A stretch of DNA of 64,000 bases from an uncultured Nioella sp. (GCA_947495575.1 CANLZL010000003.1:62001-126000), one strand, 5' to 3'; numbered from the stretch's first letter, positions 8,726 to 17,735 are shown. Translations and numbers: made by a program. Notes: generated by a model from the sequence alone, not told the origin.

Positions 8726-9615
8726 GCCTGCGACCTTAGCCACCTAACGAATGTTTTCACCCGGTCGGACTGGATTGTGTCATTCGTCACAATGAAATAG
8801 CCGGCGGCACTTTTTTCGTCCTCTTCCAACAGGCACACCAAACGTCCCTCTGCGATATCCGCTTCGACCACGGCCCGTGACTGCGCAGACAGGCCGATGC
8901 CCGCCCGGCAGGCCGCAAGCACAAGGTTGTTGGCGTCCAGATCCGTGCGGCACAAACGGTCGGGTGCAATTCCGCGCTCTTTGAGGAAAATCTGGAACTC
9001 GCCTGAGCCAATATCGATGGCCCAGTCCTGCACGCTCAGCATTTCAGCGGCTTTCGGATGATCGGGTCGATAGTCCTTGGGCAGCTTCGCGGCGAGGTCA
9101 GGATGAGCAACAATGACGGTCTGACTTTTCAACAGAAGCTCGGACCTTTGCCCGGGCCAATCTCCGCGCCCATAGCGAATGGCGACGTCAAACCCGTCGC
9201 GCCGCAAATCGCGTACAGCGTTATCGGCTGAGATCGTGACCGGAATGTCCGGGCGTTCCCGCCAGAACCAGCCCAAGCGTGGCATTAACCAGTTTTCCGC
9301 CAAAGTTACCGTCGTTGTCAGAGAGATCGGCCCATCTTCTGTGACCCGTGTCAGCGCGCGGACGCCTGCTGCAATTTCGGAAAACCCGGCGCTCAAAGAA
9401 GTGGCAAGCGCAGCTCCATGGGCAGTCGCGGCCATACCGGGCGGATCGCGGCGCATAAGCTCATGACCAAAATGTACTTCCAACCGGCGTACATGTTGCG
9501 CAATCGCGGCATGGGTCACGTTCAGGTCGCGGGCTGCGGCTGAGTAGCTTCCAAGTCTTGCAGCAGCCTCAAACGCGCGCAGCGCCGAGAGCGACGGGAT
9601 GTCCTTCCAGTCCAT
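8722..9615 (-). CDS. LysR-family regulator, GcvA-like
   Basis: 297 residues from the chosen start, beginning MDWKDIPSLSALRAFEAAAR, a common GcvA-type N-terminus; a GAGG ribosome-binding site precedes it. An in-frame ATG 33 bp upstream (9648) has a weaker site. The winged helix contains SYSAAARDLNVTHAAIAQHV, then a substrate-binding domain. It probably regulates the divergent gene or genes nearby, but no enzyme gene sits next to it; the only divergent ORF is a 56-residue peptide. It ends convergently with the lipoprotein gene, the two stop codons overlapping by 2 bases. Confidence 0.9.
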   Translation of the reverse strand: MDWKDIPSLSALRAFEAAARLGSYSAAARDLNVTHAAIAQHVRRLEVHFGHELMRRDPPGMAATAHGAALATSLSAGFSEIAAGVRALTRVTEDGPISLTTTVTLAENWLMPRLGWFWRERPDIPVTISADNAVRDLRRDGFDVAIRYGRGDWPGQRSELLLKSQTVIVAHPDLAAKLPKDYRPDHPKAAEMLSVQDWAIDIGSGEFQIFLKERGIAPDRLCRTDLDANNLVLAACRAGIGLSAQSRAVVEADIAEGRLVCLLEEDEKSAAGYFIVTNDTIQSDRVKTFVRWLRSQA

Positions 9616-9714
9616 GCATGTAACCTCAGCTAACAACGGTGAACTCATACTGATTAGCCTGAATCACCATGCCTGAGCTAGAGATTTCTTATCCTCTCAA
9701 AAAGGAGCTCTCCC

Positions 9715-9885
9715 ATGCTCACCCTTTTTACACACGCCCTGAATGCCAGCAAAGATTTGGACAAATGGGACGCGCCTAGCTACTGGACCTCGCCGGACGA
9801 GGCCTATCGCGACGGCCAGGCCCGCCGCGAAGAACGCGGCAAAAGAATTCGCCGAATCTTAAGCGAAACCCGCATGTATCCCTGA
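9715..9885 (+). CDS. Small ORF of 56 residues, unknown function
   Basis: The frame opens with MLTLFTHALNASKDLDKWDA and ends in RMYP before TGA. A good ribosome-binding site (AAAGGAGCTC) stands 6-7 bases before the ATG. The C-terminal half is rich in arginine and glutamate (REERGKRIRRIL). It is divergent from the LysR gene, the usual place for a regulated target, and fills an otherwise empty 290-bp gap. I know no family for it. Coding status rests on the ribosome-binding site and position. Confidence 0.5.
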   Translation: MLTLFTHALNASKDLDKWDAPSYWTSPDEAYRDGQARREERGKRIRRILSETRMYP

Positions 9886-9941
9886 TACATCACCTTCCAG
9901 CAGGTGGATCACCCCTCACCGATCCAGTTGCTGGAAGCCAG

Positions 9942-10421
9942 TCATAGTTGAAGGTATTTGGTGACCCGGTCAACCGGGGTCCCATCTTTCAGGGGCACAG
10001 CCCGGCGCACGTGATGATCGACAAATCCCATCCGGGCGTAATAGGCAAGCCCGCCCAAATTATCAGCCCGTATCGTTGCATCAATCTGTGAATAACCAAA
10101 AGCCTTGGCCGCTTTTCGAGTTGCACTGAACAAGGCCGATCCGATGCCGCGCTGTGTGCCACCAAGCTTTGCAAATGTCGCAATTGTCGCCGTTTCTTCC
10201 GGATCATCATCATGCGGGAAAAAATATTGAAACCCAAGAACTTCGCCATCCACGTCGGCCACGTGAACGACCGCACGCGAAGTGCTGCCATCCAGAATAT
10301 CGGCAAGGAAATCCAAAGGCACCGTCCCTTCAAAAGCCGTTGTTCCGCCTGCGTCGACAATCTCTTGCAACAGCGGAACGATCTGAACCGCATCAGCGGG
10401 TGTTCCTTTTCGAATAGTCAT
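9942..10421 (-). CDS. GNAT-family N-acetyltransferase
   Basis: 159 residues with the GNAT pattern: an N-terminal IRKGTPADAVQIVPLL, a central acetyl-CoA-binding segment TQRGIGSALFSATRKAAKAF (Q/RxxGxG/A as RGIGSA), and the C-terminal AYYARMGFVDH. The substrate is unknown; members acetylate small amines or protein N-termini. The gene overlaps the upstream HD-domain gene by 4 bp, so both are probably one transcript. Confidence 0.88.
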   Translation of the reverse strand: MTIRKGTPADAVQIVPLLQEIVDAGGTTAFEGTVPLDFLADILDGSTSRAVVHVADVDGEVLGFQYFFPHDDDPEETATIATFAKLGGTQRGIGSALFSATRKAAKAFGYSQIDATIRADNLGGLAYYARMGFVDHHVRRAVPLKDGTPVDRVTKYLQL

Positions 10422-11014
10422 AACGCCTCCAGCAATGCCCGGTGGCGCGCCGTGAAATCGGACCGCACTTCAGCGGGCGGACGCAAATGCAATTTCAGCC
10501 CTTCGATGACCGCCTCATTCGGGCGACCGAAGAATTTATTGGCTTCTTTAACGGAGAACCCAGCCAGCTGAGTTGCTTCTAACCAAGCCGAGATCTTATC
10601 GGCGCGTTTGATTTTGGTCTTGACCCATTTGGGGATCTGGGCGGGCAAACCAAATCGAAGATGGATCGCCGCCGCAAGGCGATCATCAAGTTGCTCATAC
10701 CCCGGGCCGACTGCCGCCTTTACCGGGCTGATCATATCCCCGATCACGTATTCCGGGGCGTCATGTAGCAAAGCCGCCAACCGCCATTTCACCGGTGCGC
10801 CCTCATGTTGAAGGGCAAAGATTTCTTCCACCAAAAGCGAGTGTTCTGCGACCGAATAGGCGAAGTCACCACGCGTCTGACCATTCCAGCGCGCGACAAA
10901 TGCCAACCCATGGGCGATATCTTCGATTTCGATATCCACGGGCGTCGGGTCCAGCAGGTCAAGCCTGCGACCAGACAGCATTCGTTGCCAGGCACGGGGT
11001 GGGGCTTTGGCCAT
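10418..11014 (-). CDS. HD-domain phosphohydrolase, YfbR-like
   Basis: 198 residues from the ATG at 11014, which has an AGAGGA ribosome-binding site. A longer in-frame start at 11101 adds 29 unlikely residues. HD-domain motifs are visible: a histidine in YSVAEHSLLV, the HD pair in AALLHDAPEY, and a distal aspartate near QLDDRLAAAI. This layout resembles YfbR-type 5'-deoxynucleotidases, which remove phosphate from dNMPs. The substrate is inferred only. It overlaps the GNAT gene by 4 bp. Confidence 0.85.
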   Translation of the reverse strand: MAKAPPRAWQRMLSGRRLDLLDPTPVDIEIEDIAHGLAFVARWNGQTRGDFAYSVAEHSLLVEEIFALQHEGAPVKWRLAALLHDAPEYVIGDMISPVKAAVGPGYEQLDDRLAAAIHLRFGLPAQIPKWVKTKIKRADKISAWLEATQLAGFSVKEANKFFGRPNEAVIEGLKLHLRPPAEVRSDFTARHRALLEAL

Positions 11015-11164
11015 AACGATCCTCTTTTTCTTTGAACCGCAATGAATACCGATCCCGACGCGCGGGTAAACCGCCCAGACGGGCCACAGGCAAAAATCCA
11101 CTAGGTAATTCTTGCTCGCCGGGCTAGCATCCTTTCCGTCAACAACATTTTAGGGAGGTATTCC

Positions 11165-11272
11165 ATGTCCAAAGAAGACACAAAAGAAGGCAGCGGCGGC
11201 GGCAAAGGCGGCCCAGCCAAAGGTCCAGCAACCCAAGACGGTGGCGGTTCCAAAGGCGGCGGCAGCAAGTAA
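11165..11272 (+). CDS. Gly/Lys-rich 35-residue peptide
   Basis: The frame reads MSKEDTKEGSGGGKGGPAKG and continues in the same style to GGGSK before TAA. About 40 percent of residues are glycine and a fifth lysine; there is no hydrophobic residue run. A strong ribosome-binding site (TAGGGAGGTA) lies 5 bases before the ATG, which argues for translation. The composition predicts a disordered cationic peptide. No family is recognised. It stands alone between the HD gene and ahcY. Confidence 0.6.
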   Translation: MSKEDTKEGSGGGKGGPAKGPATQDGGGSKGGGSK

Positions 11273-11395
11273 ATTGCAGCGCCACGTGATTTTGAACGGG
11301 GGTCCGCATTGTGCAGGCCCTCGTTTTCTTTCACGGTCATGCCGCCATTCTGAACCTGCAGCCTTGCATCGGATTGTCGTTGCCTTACCTGCCTG

Positions 11396-11417
11396 CTATG
11401 GGGAGCCAACCCCATAG
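11396..11417 (+). promoter_or_regulatory. Perfect hairpin in the ahcY leader
   Basis: CTATGGGG pairs perfectly with CCCCATAG around a six-base loop AGCCAA, ending 16 bases before the ahcY ribosome-binding site (AGGAGG). The position suits translation or transcript-stability control. It does not match the SAH, SAM-II or SAM/SAH riboswitch cores as I know them, so no ligand is proposed. Confidence 0.45.
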
Positions 11418-11443
11418 GACAGATGCCGCTTCAGGAGGCAAAA

Positions 11444-12826
11444 ATGACCGATTACTTCGTCAAAGATATTTCCCTGGCCGAATTCGGCCGCAAAGAGCTG
11501 GATATCGCTGAAACCGAAATGCCGGGTCTGATGGCCTTGCGTGAGGAATATAGTGAAAAGAAACCGCTGGCCGGCGCGCGCATCGTTGGCTCGCTTCATA
11601 TGACCATCCAGACCGCCGTTTTGATCGAAACCCTGGTCGAGCTTGGCGCCGATGTTCGGTGGGCGTCTTGCAATATTTTCTCAACGCAAGATCACGCCGC
11701 CGCCGCGATTGCCGCTGCTGGCGTTCCCGTTTTTGCGGTCAAAGGGCAGACACTCGAAGAGCATTGGGACTACCTCGACAAATCCTTCATGTTCCCCGAA
11801 GGCGCAAACCTGATCCTCGATGATGGTGGCGACGCGACACTGTATGTGCTGCTTGGTGCGCGCATCGAAGCTGGTGAAGAATTTGGCGTTCCCGGCTCGG
11901 AGGAAGAGGAGGTCATTCAGGCCCAGATCAAGAAGCGGATGGCCGCCAGCCCCGGTTGGTTCACCAAAACCCGCGAGGCGATCCTTGGTGTTTCGGAAGA
12001 GACCACAACCGGCGTTCACCGCCTTTATGATCTGCATAAGACTGGCCAACTGCCCTTCCCTGCAATCAACGTGAACGACAGCGTAACCAAGTCGAAATTC
12101 GACAATAAATACGGCTGCAAGGAATCGCTGGTCGACGGCATCCGCCGCGCCACTGACACCATGATGGCCGGCAAAGTTGCTGTGGTCTGTGGCTATGGCG
12201 ATGTCGGCAAAGGCTCGGCCGCGTCGCTGCGTGGTGCCGGTGCCCGGGTGAAAGTGACTGAGGTCGATCCGATCTGCGCCCTTCAGGCCGCCATGGACGG
12301 GTTTGAAGTAACCACGTTGGAAGATGAAGTTGCGTCCGCTGACCTCTTCATCACCACCACTGGCAACAAAGACGTTATCCGCATCGAGCATATGCGCGAG
12401 ATGAAGGATATGGCGATCGTTGGCAATATCGGCCATTTCGACAATGAAATTCAGGTGGCCAGCCTACGAAACCACAAGTGGACCAACATCAAAGAGCAGG
12501 TCGACATGATCGAGATGCCGTCTGGCAACCGCATGATCCTGCTGTCCGAGGGGCGCCTGCTGAACCTTGGCAATGCCACCGGTCACCCGTCTTTTGTGAT
12601 GTCGGCAAGTTTCACCAATCAGGTTTTAGCCCAGATCGAATTGTGGACCAAAGGCGAGGAATATCAGCCCGGCGTTTATATCCTTCCCAAGCATCTGGAT
12701 GAGAAAGTGGCCCGCCTTCATCTCAAAAAGGTCGGTGCAAAGCTGACCGAGCTGAGGAAAGAGCAGGCTGACTATATCGGTGTGCCGCAAGAGGGCCCGT
12801 TTAAGCCCGAACATTACCGCTATTAA
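11444..12826 (+). CDS. ahcY: S-adenosyl-L-homocysteine hydrolase
   Basis: 460 residues, starting [20 protein letters not shown] at an ATG preceded by AGGAGG; an in-frame ATG 21 bp upstream lacks a site. The NAD-binding signature [20 protein letters not shown], the substrate-binding [15 protein letters not shown] and the C-terminal KPEHYRY are all present. The enzyme reversibly splits S-adenosylhomocysteine into adenosine and homocysteine in the methyl cycle and uses bound NAD. ahcY lies downstream of regA in Rhodobacter too, but here several genes intervene and hvrA is absent. Confidence 0.97.
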   Translation: MTDYFVKDISLAEFGRKELDIAETEMPGLMALREEYSEKKPLAGARIVGSLHMTIQTAVLIETLVELGADVRWASCNIFSTQDHAAAAIAAAGVPVFAVKGQTLEEHWDYLDKSFMFPEGANLILDDGGDATLYVLLGARIEAGEEFGVPGSEEEEVIQAQIKKRMAASPGWFTKTREAILGVSEETTTGVHRLYDLHKTGQLPFPAINVNDSVTKSKFDNKYGCKESLVDGIRRATDTMMAGKVAVVCGYGDVGKGSAASLRGAGARVKVTEVDPICALQAAMDGFEVTTLEDEVASADLFITTTGNKDVIRIEHMREMKDMAIVGNIGHFDNEIQVASLRNHKWTNIKEQVDMIEMPSGNRMILLSEGRLLNLGNATGHPSFVMSASFTNQVLAQIELWTKGEEYQPGVYILPKHLDEKVARLHLKKVGAKLTELRKEQADYIGVPQEGPFKPEHYRY

Positions 12827-12834
12827 GCGCCGTT

Positions 12835-13572
12835 ATGAGTGAAAAGAAAAAGCGCCGCTCTGTTCTGCACAGGGTGGCGCTTTTTCTACTGAACGCCGCA
12901 TTATTCTTTTTTGTCGGATTGGCATTATTGCTCCATCCGCGCTCGCCCCTTCCGCCCGAATGGAGGCCAGAGGCAGAGCTGCGCGTTTCTGAGCCAGTGA
13001 CTCTTCTGAGCGGCCTTCGACTAAGATGGACTGCCAATAACCCTGCCGCCTGCCGCGCAGCTCTGATTGCACATCAAGCAGACATCACTTTATTGGGCCC
13101 CCTCAACGCCACCGAAAACTGTGGGGTTTCAAATCGGGTCGAAGTTTCTGCTCTGGGTGGCGCAGGTCTCAGGCCCGTCGAGACCAATTGCGCAACAGCC
13201 CTTAGATTGGCGATGTGGGAGGCACACAGTTTGCAACCCGCCGCCCGAGATATCCTTGGGGCCGAGGTCAGAGAAATCACTCATCTCGGATCATACTCCT
13301 GTCGTCGAATGCGGACCAGTTCCGGCAACTCGGAAAGGTGGAGCAGCCACGCCACCGCGGATGCTGTTGATATCACCGGCGTCGTCCTGTCCGATGGACG
13401 ACGGATCACATTGGTTGACGGGTGGGATGATGTTGGCGCTATTGGTGCCTTCCTGCGCGAAATCCACCTTGATGCCTGTCGTTGGTTCCGCACCACGCTT
13501 GGCCCGGACTTCAACGCGTTGCATGCAGACCACTTTCACCTTCAGGCGACAGGCTGGGGAAGCTGCCGATAG
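12835..13572 (+). CDS. Extensin-like C-terminal domain protein
   Basis: 245 residues. One N-terminal membrane segment (about residues 14-32) suggests an inner-membrane anchor with a periplasmic domain. The rest matches the bacterial extensin-like domain, with four or more cysteines (CRAAL, ENCGVSN, YSCRRM, DACRWF, WGSCR) and the conserved stretches SSHATADAVDITG and NALHADHFHLQATGWG. The His/Asp pattern resembles peptidase folds acting on peptidoglycan, but function is unproven. It begins 8 bp after ahcY and may share its transcript. Confidence 0.85.
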   Translation: MSEKKKRRSVLHRVALFLLNAALFFFVGLALLLHPRSPLPPEWRPEAELRVSEPVTLLSGLRLRWTANNPAACRAALIAHQADITLLGPLNATENCGVSNRVEVSALGGAGLRPVETNCATALRLAMWEAHSLQPAARDILGAEVREITHLGSYSCRRMRTSSGNSERWSSHATADAVDITGVVLSDGRRITLVDGWDDVGAIGAFLREIHLDACRWFRTTLGPDFNALHADHFHLQATGWGSCR

Positions 13573-13749
13573 TCGGGGTCATTTTTTATATAAGATTTTG
13601 AGCCTTTGTCGTTCCCTCGAAAAAAGTGTCGCCTCAGAACGTCACCTTTCGGATTTTCGCAAAACCCCATTGTCAGCCCCCAGTTGCATGGGTTTCATAC
13701 GCGGGTCATTAAAAATGCTGTCAAACAAGCAAATCAGGGAGACAAGACT

Positions 13750-14091
13750 ATGGGGAAGCGTGACGATCTTATCGCCACCTACGCAGATGATCTGCGGAAT
13801 AAATGCGGGATGGACCCCGATATGGACCTTCTCACCAAGGTGACTATCGGCTGCGGCCCCGCGATTTACAATGCGGATGCATCGACCGTTGCCGGATCGC
13901 AAGCGAGCGAGCTGGAAACTGTAAAGAGCAATTTCCTGATTAAGAAACTGGGCTTGAGCGACGGGCCTGAGTTGATGGAAGCGATCAATTCAGTGATCGA
14001 GACTTACGGCAAATCCGAGCGCAACAAATACCGTGCCGTTGTATATTACATGCTGACCAAGCATTTCGGCAAAGAAAGTGTCTACAGCTAA
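13750..14091 (+). CDS. DUF2853 family protein
   Basis: 113 residues from the ATG at 13750, which follows an AGGGAGA ribosome-binding site; a longer in-frame start at 13606 adds 48 implausible residues. The sequence begins MGKRDDLIATYADDLRNKCG and ends KHFGKESVYS, as I recall for DUF2853, a small soluble helical family of unknown function common in Rhodobacteraceae. A strong terminator follows 30 bp downstream. Confidence 0.85.
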   Translation: MGKRDDLIATYADDLRNKCGMDPDMDLLTKVTIGCGPAIYNADASTVAGSQASELETVKSNFLIKKLGLSDGPELMEAINSVIETYGKSERNKYRAVVYYMLTKHFGKESVYS

Positions 14092-14120
14092 GCCGGACGT
14101 AACCACTATCAAATGCACTG

Positions 14121-14148
14121 AAAAGGCCCGCTTTTCGCGGGCCTTTTT
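14121..14148 (+). terminator. Rho-independent terminator after the DUF2853 gene
   Basis: AAAAGGCCCGC and GCGGGCCTTTTT form an 11-bp stem with a small TTTTC loop and a T-run at the end. Confidence 0.9.
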
Positions 14149-14194
14149 CATTAAATTCCTCAGACCTTTAACTAAAATCATTTGCGCATAACAT

Positions 14195-14331
14195 TTGCCC
14201 TGACCGGTCACGATGCCTAACGTTGAACTTGTCTGATCCAGTATGGCGGACCTTCATAGATCACGTGCGGAGCGAGCGTTAATGCGCGTGGGTGTAAGGA
14301 GGGTTCCGGGGGGTCGGAGCCCTCCTTTTTT
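14195..14331 (+). ncRNA. Candidate small RNA with its own promoter and terminator
   Basis: TTGCCC at 14195 and TAACGT at 14218 are spaced by 17 bp, a plausible sigma-70 promoter. About 70 bases further a terminator hairpin (GGAGGG / CCCTCC arms, 14298-14325, with inner TCCG / CGGA pairing) ends in six Ts. No convincing ORF lies between. The transcript would be about 100 nt, and its 3' hairpin exposes both a GGAGG-like and a CCTCC sequence. The rest of the 14150-14528 gap shows nothing I recognise. Confidence 0.35.
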
Positions 14332-14528
14332 GTTGGATCACGCGAACAAGTTCGTCCGCACCTCGCTGGCTACTGAACCAAAATCGCGCCTGTTTTCTAG
14401 GAGCGCCAAGTACCAGCGTCGCATCACATGGCTATTGGCAAAAGGCACACCTAGTCGACCAGCAAATCGGTACCCACTTCGCGGCGGACACCTGAACTTG
14501 ATCTCAGATCGAAGCCTCAGACTTAGAC

Positions 14529-14912
14529 TTAGAAAAGGGCAAGGACAACGCCCATAATCGTGCAGCCAATCGCCGGATAGCCGCCATCGATCCAAATTGC
14601 GGCCTTGCCGCGCTGGCTATACATGACGTTGTTCACGATCCAGGGGGCTGCAACGAAGAAACCAAGCCCAGCGCCGACCATCAGGCCACCGCCCACTGTG
14701 TTAATCCCGGACATGACCATGACGTGGCGGATCATCCCGGCAACGACCACGGCCATAATGAGACTAACGATATAGGGGGCCGGATTAGCCCGGTCGATGC
14801 TTTCTTCGGAAAGGCCGTTGGCCTCCATCCATGGCTGGGCCAAAGCCATATACCATATGGCACCAAAGACCCATGCCGCTGCTCCGGCGACAAGTACGCT
14901 CACGATTCCCAT
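14529..14912 (-). CDS. DUF1761 membrane protein
   Basis: 127 residues with four hydrophobic segments. The N-terminal WVFGAIWYMALAQPWMEANG and the central PAPYIVSLIMAVVVAGM are typical of DUF1761, a small inner-membrane family of unknown function. It stands alone; the next genes on this strand start 57 bp upstream and appear separate. Confidence 0.85.
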   Translation of the reverse strand: MGIVSVLVAGAAAWVFGAIWYMALAQPWMEANGLSEESIDRANPAPYIVSLIMAVVVAGMIRHVMVMSGINTVGGGLMVGAGLGFFVAAPWIVNNVMYSQRGKAAIWIDGGYPAIGCTIMGVVLALF

Positions 14913-14969
14913 GATTTCCCTCCAATGGTTCGCGTTTGGCTGCGATCATGCCAATTTGCCGCTTGGGGT

Positions 14970-15389
14970 CTAGCCCTTATATCCGCCCATTTGACAAATG
15001 GCGGTCCATTCTTCTTCGGTCACGGGCTGGACAGATAGGCGGGAGTTTTTGACCAAAACCATTTCTGACAAGCGTGGGTCGCCTTTGATGTCGATTAGTG
15101 AGACCGGCGTCGGAAACGGGCCGACCGCCTTAATATCCACGCATTCCCAACGATCATCTTCAGTGGTGCTGTCTGGGTGGATCTCGGCACAGACCTCAAC
15201 CACGCCGACGACGGATTTCTCCTTCATCGAATGATAGAAGAACCCTTTATCACCCATCTTCATCTCACGCATATGGTTGCGGGCCTGGTAATTGCGGACG
15301 CCATCCCATTCTTCGCCCGCCTCGCCCTTGGCGACCTGATCGTCCCAGGACCATGTGTTCGGCTCGGATTTAAACAACCAATAGGCCAT
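14970..15389 (-). CDS. EVE-domain protein
   Basis: 139 residues from the ATG at 15389, giving MAYWLFKSEPNTWSWDDQVA, the standard EVE start; an in-frame ATG 21 bp upstream is unlikely. The motifs GVRNYQARNHMREMKMGD and the FFYHS segment are diagnostic. EVE domains have a PUA-like fold and some bind modified DNA bases such as methylcytosine. Here it sits in a housekeeping run, with a one-base TGATG overlap to the YciI gene, and not in a restriction locus. Confidence 0.92.
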   Translation of the reverse strand: MAYWLFKSEPNTWSWDDQVAKGEAGEEWDGVRNYQARNHMREMKMGDKGFFYHSMKEKSVVGVVEVCAEIHPDSTTEDDRWECVDIKAVGPFPTPVSLIDIKGDPRLSEMVLVKNSRLSVQPVTEEEWTAICQMGGYKG

Positions 15390-15658
15390 CAGCCGATAAC
15401 CTTGTTCCAAGCCTCGATCCGCACATCGGAAAACAGACCGGCCTTGCCGTAAGGGTCTTCTGCTGCCCAGGCCTCGGCGCCAGCGCGATCTACGGCTTCG
15501 ATCACAACCAAAGACCCAGACATGTCGCCATCAGCATTCAGAAACGGGCCAGCGTGAACGGTGGGCGTCGATTTCAGATAGGCAACGTGATCAGGCCGGT
15601 TGGCCATACGCGTCTCTAGGTGGCCGGGTTTATCGGTGCAGATGACGGCAAATAGCAT
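15389..15658 (-). CDS. YciI-family protein
   Basis: 89 residues of the YciI / ferredoxin-like fold. The sequence starts MLFAVICTDKPGHLETR and includes HAGPFLNADGDMSGSLVVIE and AEAWAAEDPYGKAGLF, typical of the family; the conserved His-Asp pair is represented by His36 and Asp43. The biochemical role is unknown. It lies 8 bp from gpsA and overlaps the EVE gene, so tsaD-gpsA-yciI-EVE form one transcription unit. Confidence 0.9.
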   Translation of the reverse strand: MLFAVICTDKPGHLETRMANRPDHVAYLKSTPTVHAGPFLNADGDMSGSLVVIEAVDRAGAEAWAAEDPYGKAGLFSDVRIEAWNKVIG

Positions 15659-15666
15659 GGGCTTGG

Positions 15667-16608
15667 TTACTCCGGTTTCAGAGGTCGGTTGAGTAGATGT
15701 GTCACCGCATCATTGACGGTGATCTGGCCTCGGCACAAGGCCGCGACGGCGTCAGCAATAGGCGTGTCGAGTTCGGTATGGCCAGACAGTTCTTCTGCGG
15801 TGGCCGCGCCTTCGACGGTTGCCGTTGGGTCCAAAGGCATCGCGCCGGCCAGCGCCATTCCGTGCCGGTAGTTGCGGGATTTGTCGGATGTACAGGTCAG
15901 CACCAGATCACCCAGACCAGAAAGGCCGGAAAGAGTTTCATCGCGCGCGCCGCGCAGGGCAGCGACCCGGCGCATCTCTGCAAAGCCGCGTGCCATCAAT
16001 GCGGCGCGCGCACTTTCGCCCAGCCCCGAGCCCATCACCACGCCTGCGGCAATAGCCATGACATTCTTTAAGGCACCGCCCAGTTCGGCGCCCGCGAGAT
16101 CAGTAGTGCGATACAGCCTTAGCGCCGGTGTCGACAGCCTGTCCTGCAACTCAGCGCCAACGACATCATCCTCGACCGCAAGGGTCAGCGCCGTTGGTAG
16201 CCCAGCAGCGATATCGGCCGCGAAACTGGGGCCGGTCAAAGCACCGGCAACGACGTCGGCCCGTTCCTTGATCAGCCCGGCCGGGTTAAGGCCCGTCGAT
16301 TTGTGAATGCCCTTGGCACAGGATAGCACGTTGCGGGCCGTTTTGGGCAACTGACCCAAGATCTCATGCAACTTCTGCGTCGGAATGGCCAATAGCAGCA
16401 GGTCAGAGCTCAGGTCCGACATCGCGCCGGTTACTGTGACCCCATCGGGCAATAGGTGCCCCGGCAATCGGCGCGAATTTTCGCGTGTGTCCTGCATCCT
16501 GTCCGCGCCGTCGCGCGCCCAAAGCGTGACCTCCGCCCCGCCACGGGCCAGAGCAATGGCCAATGCTGTTCCAAATGCCCCTGCGCCTGCGATATCTATC
16601 CGACTCAT
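15667..16608 (-). CDS. gpsA: Glycerol-3-phosphate dehydrogenase [NAD(P)+], biosynthetic
   Basis: 313 residues. The N-terminal dinucleotide-binding motif is [13 protein letters not shown]. Further landmarks are [28 protein letters not shown] and the catalytic-lysine region [13 protein letters not shown]. The enzyme reduces dihydroxyacetone phosphate to sn-glycerol 3-phosphate for phospholipid synthesis. The ATGA overlap with tsaD upstream indicates coupling. The catabolic counterpart glpD is at 49569-51140. Confidence 0.95.
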   Translation of the reverse strand: MSRIDIAGAGAFGTALAIALARGGAEVTLWARDGADRMQDTRENSRRLPGHLLPDGVTVTGAMSDLSSDLLLLAIPTQKLHEILGQLPKTARNVLSCAKGIHKSTGLNPAGLIKERADVVAGALTGPSFAADIAAGLPTALTLAVEDDVVGAELQDRLSTPALRLYRTTDLAGAELGGALKNVMAIAAGVVMGSGLGESARAALMARGFAEMRRVAALRGARDETLSGLSGLGDLVLTCTSDKSRNYRHGMALAGAMPLDPTATVEGAATAEELSGHTELDTPIADAVAALCRGQITVNDAVTHLLNRPLKPE

Positions 16609-17687
16609 GCCTTGGCACCCTTCTTTCCCGACCCCAACATGGCCGGGCTGTGCTGATCCAATGGCCAGCGCGGCCGGGCAACAAGATCCATGCCGTCTCG
16701 CCGACCCAATTGAAACAATTCCAACCCAGCATAGGCGATCATGGCTGCATTATCGGTGCAGAGGTCTAGCGGCGGAGCAACAAATAGAACATCCATCGTC
16801 TCACAAACATCCTCCAGCGCAAGACGCAGGCGTTTATTCGCCGCAACGCCGCCGGCAACCGCAACACCTGTCAGGTCAAACTGCCCCTCCAAGGCGCGAT
16901 AGAGTTTCTGCACTAATACATCGCGCACAGCATCCTGAAATGAGGCGCAGATATCTGACCTGTCCTGTTCGCTTAATCCGCCCTGCTCCGCCACCAACGC
17001 ATCCCGTGTGCGCAGGACAGCGGTTTTCAACCCCGAAAAGGACATGTCGGCATTTGGCCGGTCCATCAACGGACGGGGAAACTTGAACCTCAGGAAATCT
17101 CCTTTCAGCGCCTCGCGTTCAACGGCGGGGCCGCCAGGTTGCGGCAGACCAAGCAGCTTGGCAACTTTGTCAAAAGCCTCGCCCGGAGCATCGTCAATTG
17201 TGCCACCAATCCGGGTAAATTCCTCTGGGCCATCAACGCGCAGAAATTGGCAATGCCCGCCGGAAACCAAAAGCATCAGGTACGGGTATTTCAGGCCATC
17301 TGTCAGGCGCGGTGTCAAAGCATGGCCTGCAAGGTGGTTGACGCCAACCAGCGGAATTCCAAGGCCACGTGCCAGCCCCTTGGCACACATGACACCCGAG
17401 ATAACTCCGCCAATCAGGCCCGGCCCGGCCGTCACCGCAATCGCGTCCAGTTTGGACAAGGGCACGTTCGATTCATCCACCGCCTGTTCGACCATAAGGT
17501 CCAGTCGTTCTGCATGGGCGCGCGCCGCGATCTCTGGCACAACGCCACCGAAATTGGCGTGCAGCTCGGTCTGGCTGGTGACAACCGAGGACATAATCCG
17601 AACCCCGTCCGCATCCGCGCGCAATATTGCGGCGGCGGTATCATCGCAGCTGCTTTCAATTCCAAGTATCGTGATCTGGTCAGTCAT
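16605..17687 (-). CDS. tsaD: TsaD, tRNA t6A37 threonylcarbamoyltransferase
   Basis: 360 residues. [16 protein letters not shown] at the start, the metal-binding [12 protein letters not shown] and the ASKHA-fold segments [20 protein letters not shown] and [12 protein letters not shown] are all present. TsaD transfers the threonylcarbamoyl group to A37 of tRNAs together with TsaB and TsaE (tsaE is at 3233-3730). It is divergent from hemD with only 48 bp between the starts, as in other Rhodobacteraceae. Confidence 0.97.
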   Translation of the reverse strand: MTDQITILGIESSCDDTAAAILRADADGVRIMSSVVTSQTELHANFGGVVPEIAARAHAERLDLMVEQAVDESNVPLSKLDAIAVTAGPGLIGGVISGVMCAKGLARGLGIPLVGVNHLAGHALTPRLTDGLKYPYLMLLVSGGHCQFLRVDGPEEFTRIGGTIDDAPGEAFDKVAKLLGLPQPGGPAVEREALKGDFLRFKFPRPLMDRPNADMSFSGLKTAVLRTRDALVAEQGGLSEQDRSDICASFQDAVRDVLVQKLYRALEGQFDLTGVAVAGGVAANKRLRLALEDVCETMDVLFVAPPLDLCTDNAAMIAYAGLELFQLGRRDGMDLVARPRWPLDQHSPAMLGSGKKGAKA

Positions 17688-17735
17688 CGGCGTCTTCGTT
17701 GCAGAATGGGTTCACCGCAGGTAACACTCACCCCG

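Noticed and set aside
11273-11443. SAH or SAM/SAH riboswitch before ahcY
   Set aside because: The conserved cores are not found; only a simple hairpin is visible.
14243-14557. ORF of 104 codons on the plus strand
   Set aside because: It runs through a terminator hairpin and the DUF1761 gene end, lacks a ribosome-binding site and resembles no protein.
14970-15389. EVE-domain gene as part of a restriction system
   Set aside because: It sits in a tsaD-gpsA-yciI housekeeping run, far from the restriction operon, with no linked nuclease.
17139-17735. N-terminal extension of the hemD reading frame
   Set aside because: The extra codons run antisense through tsaD and have shadow-like composition; the ATG at 17736 gives a normal HemD length.
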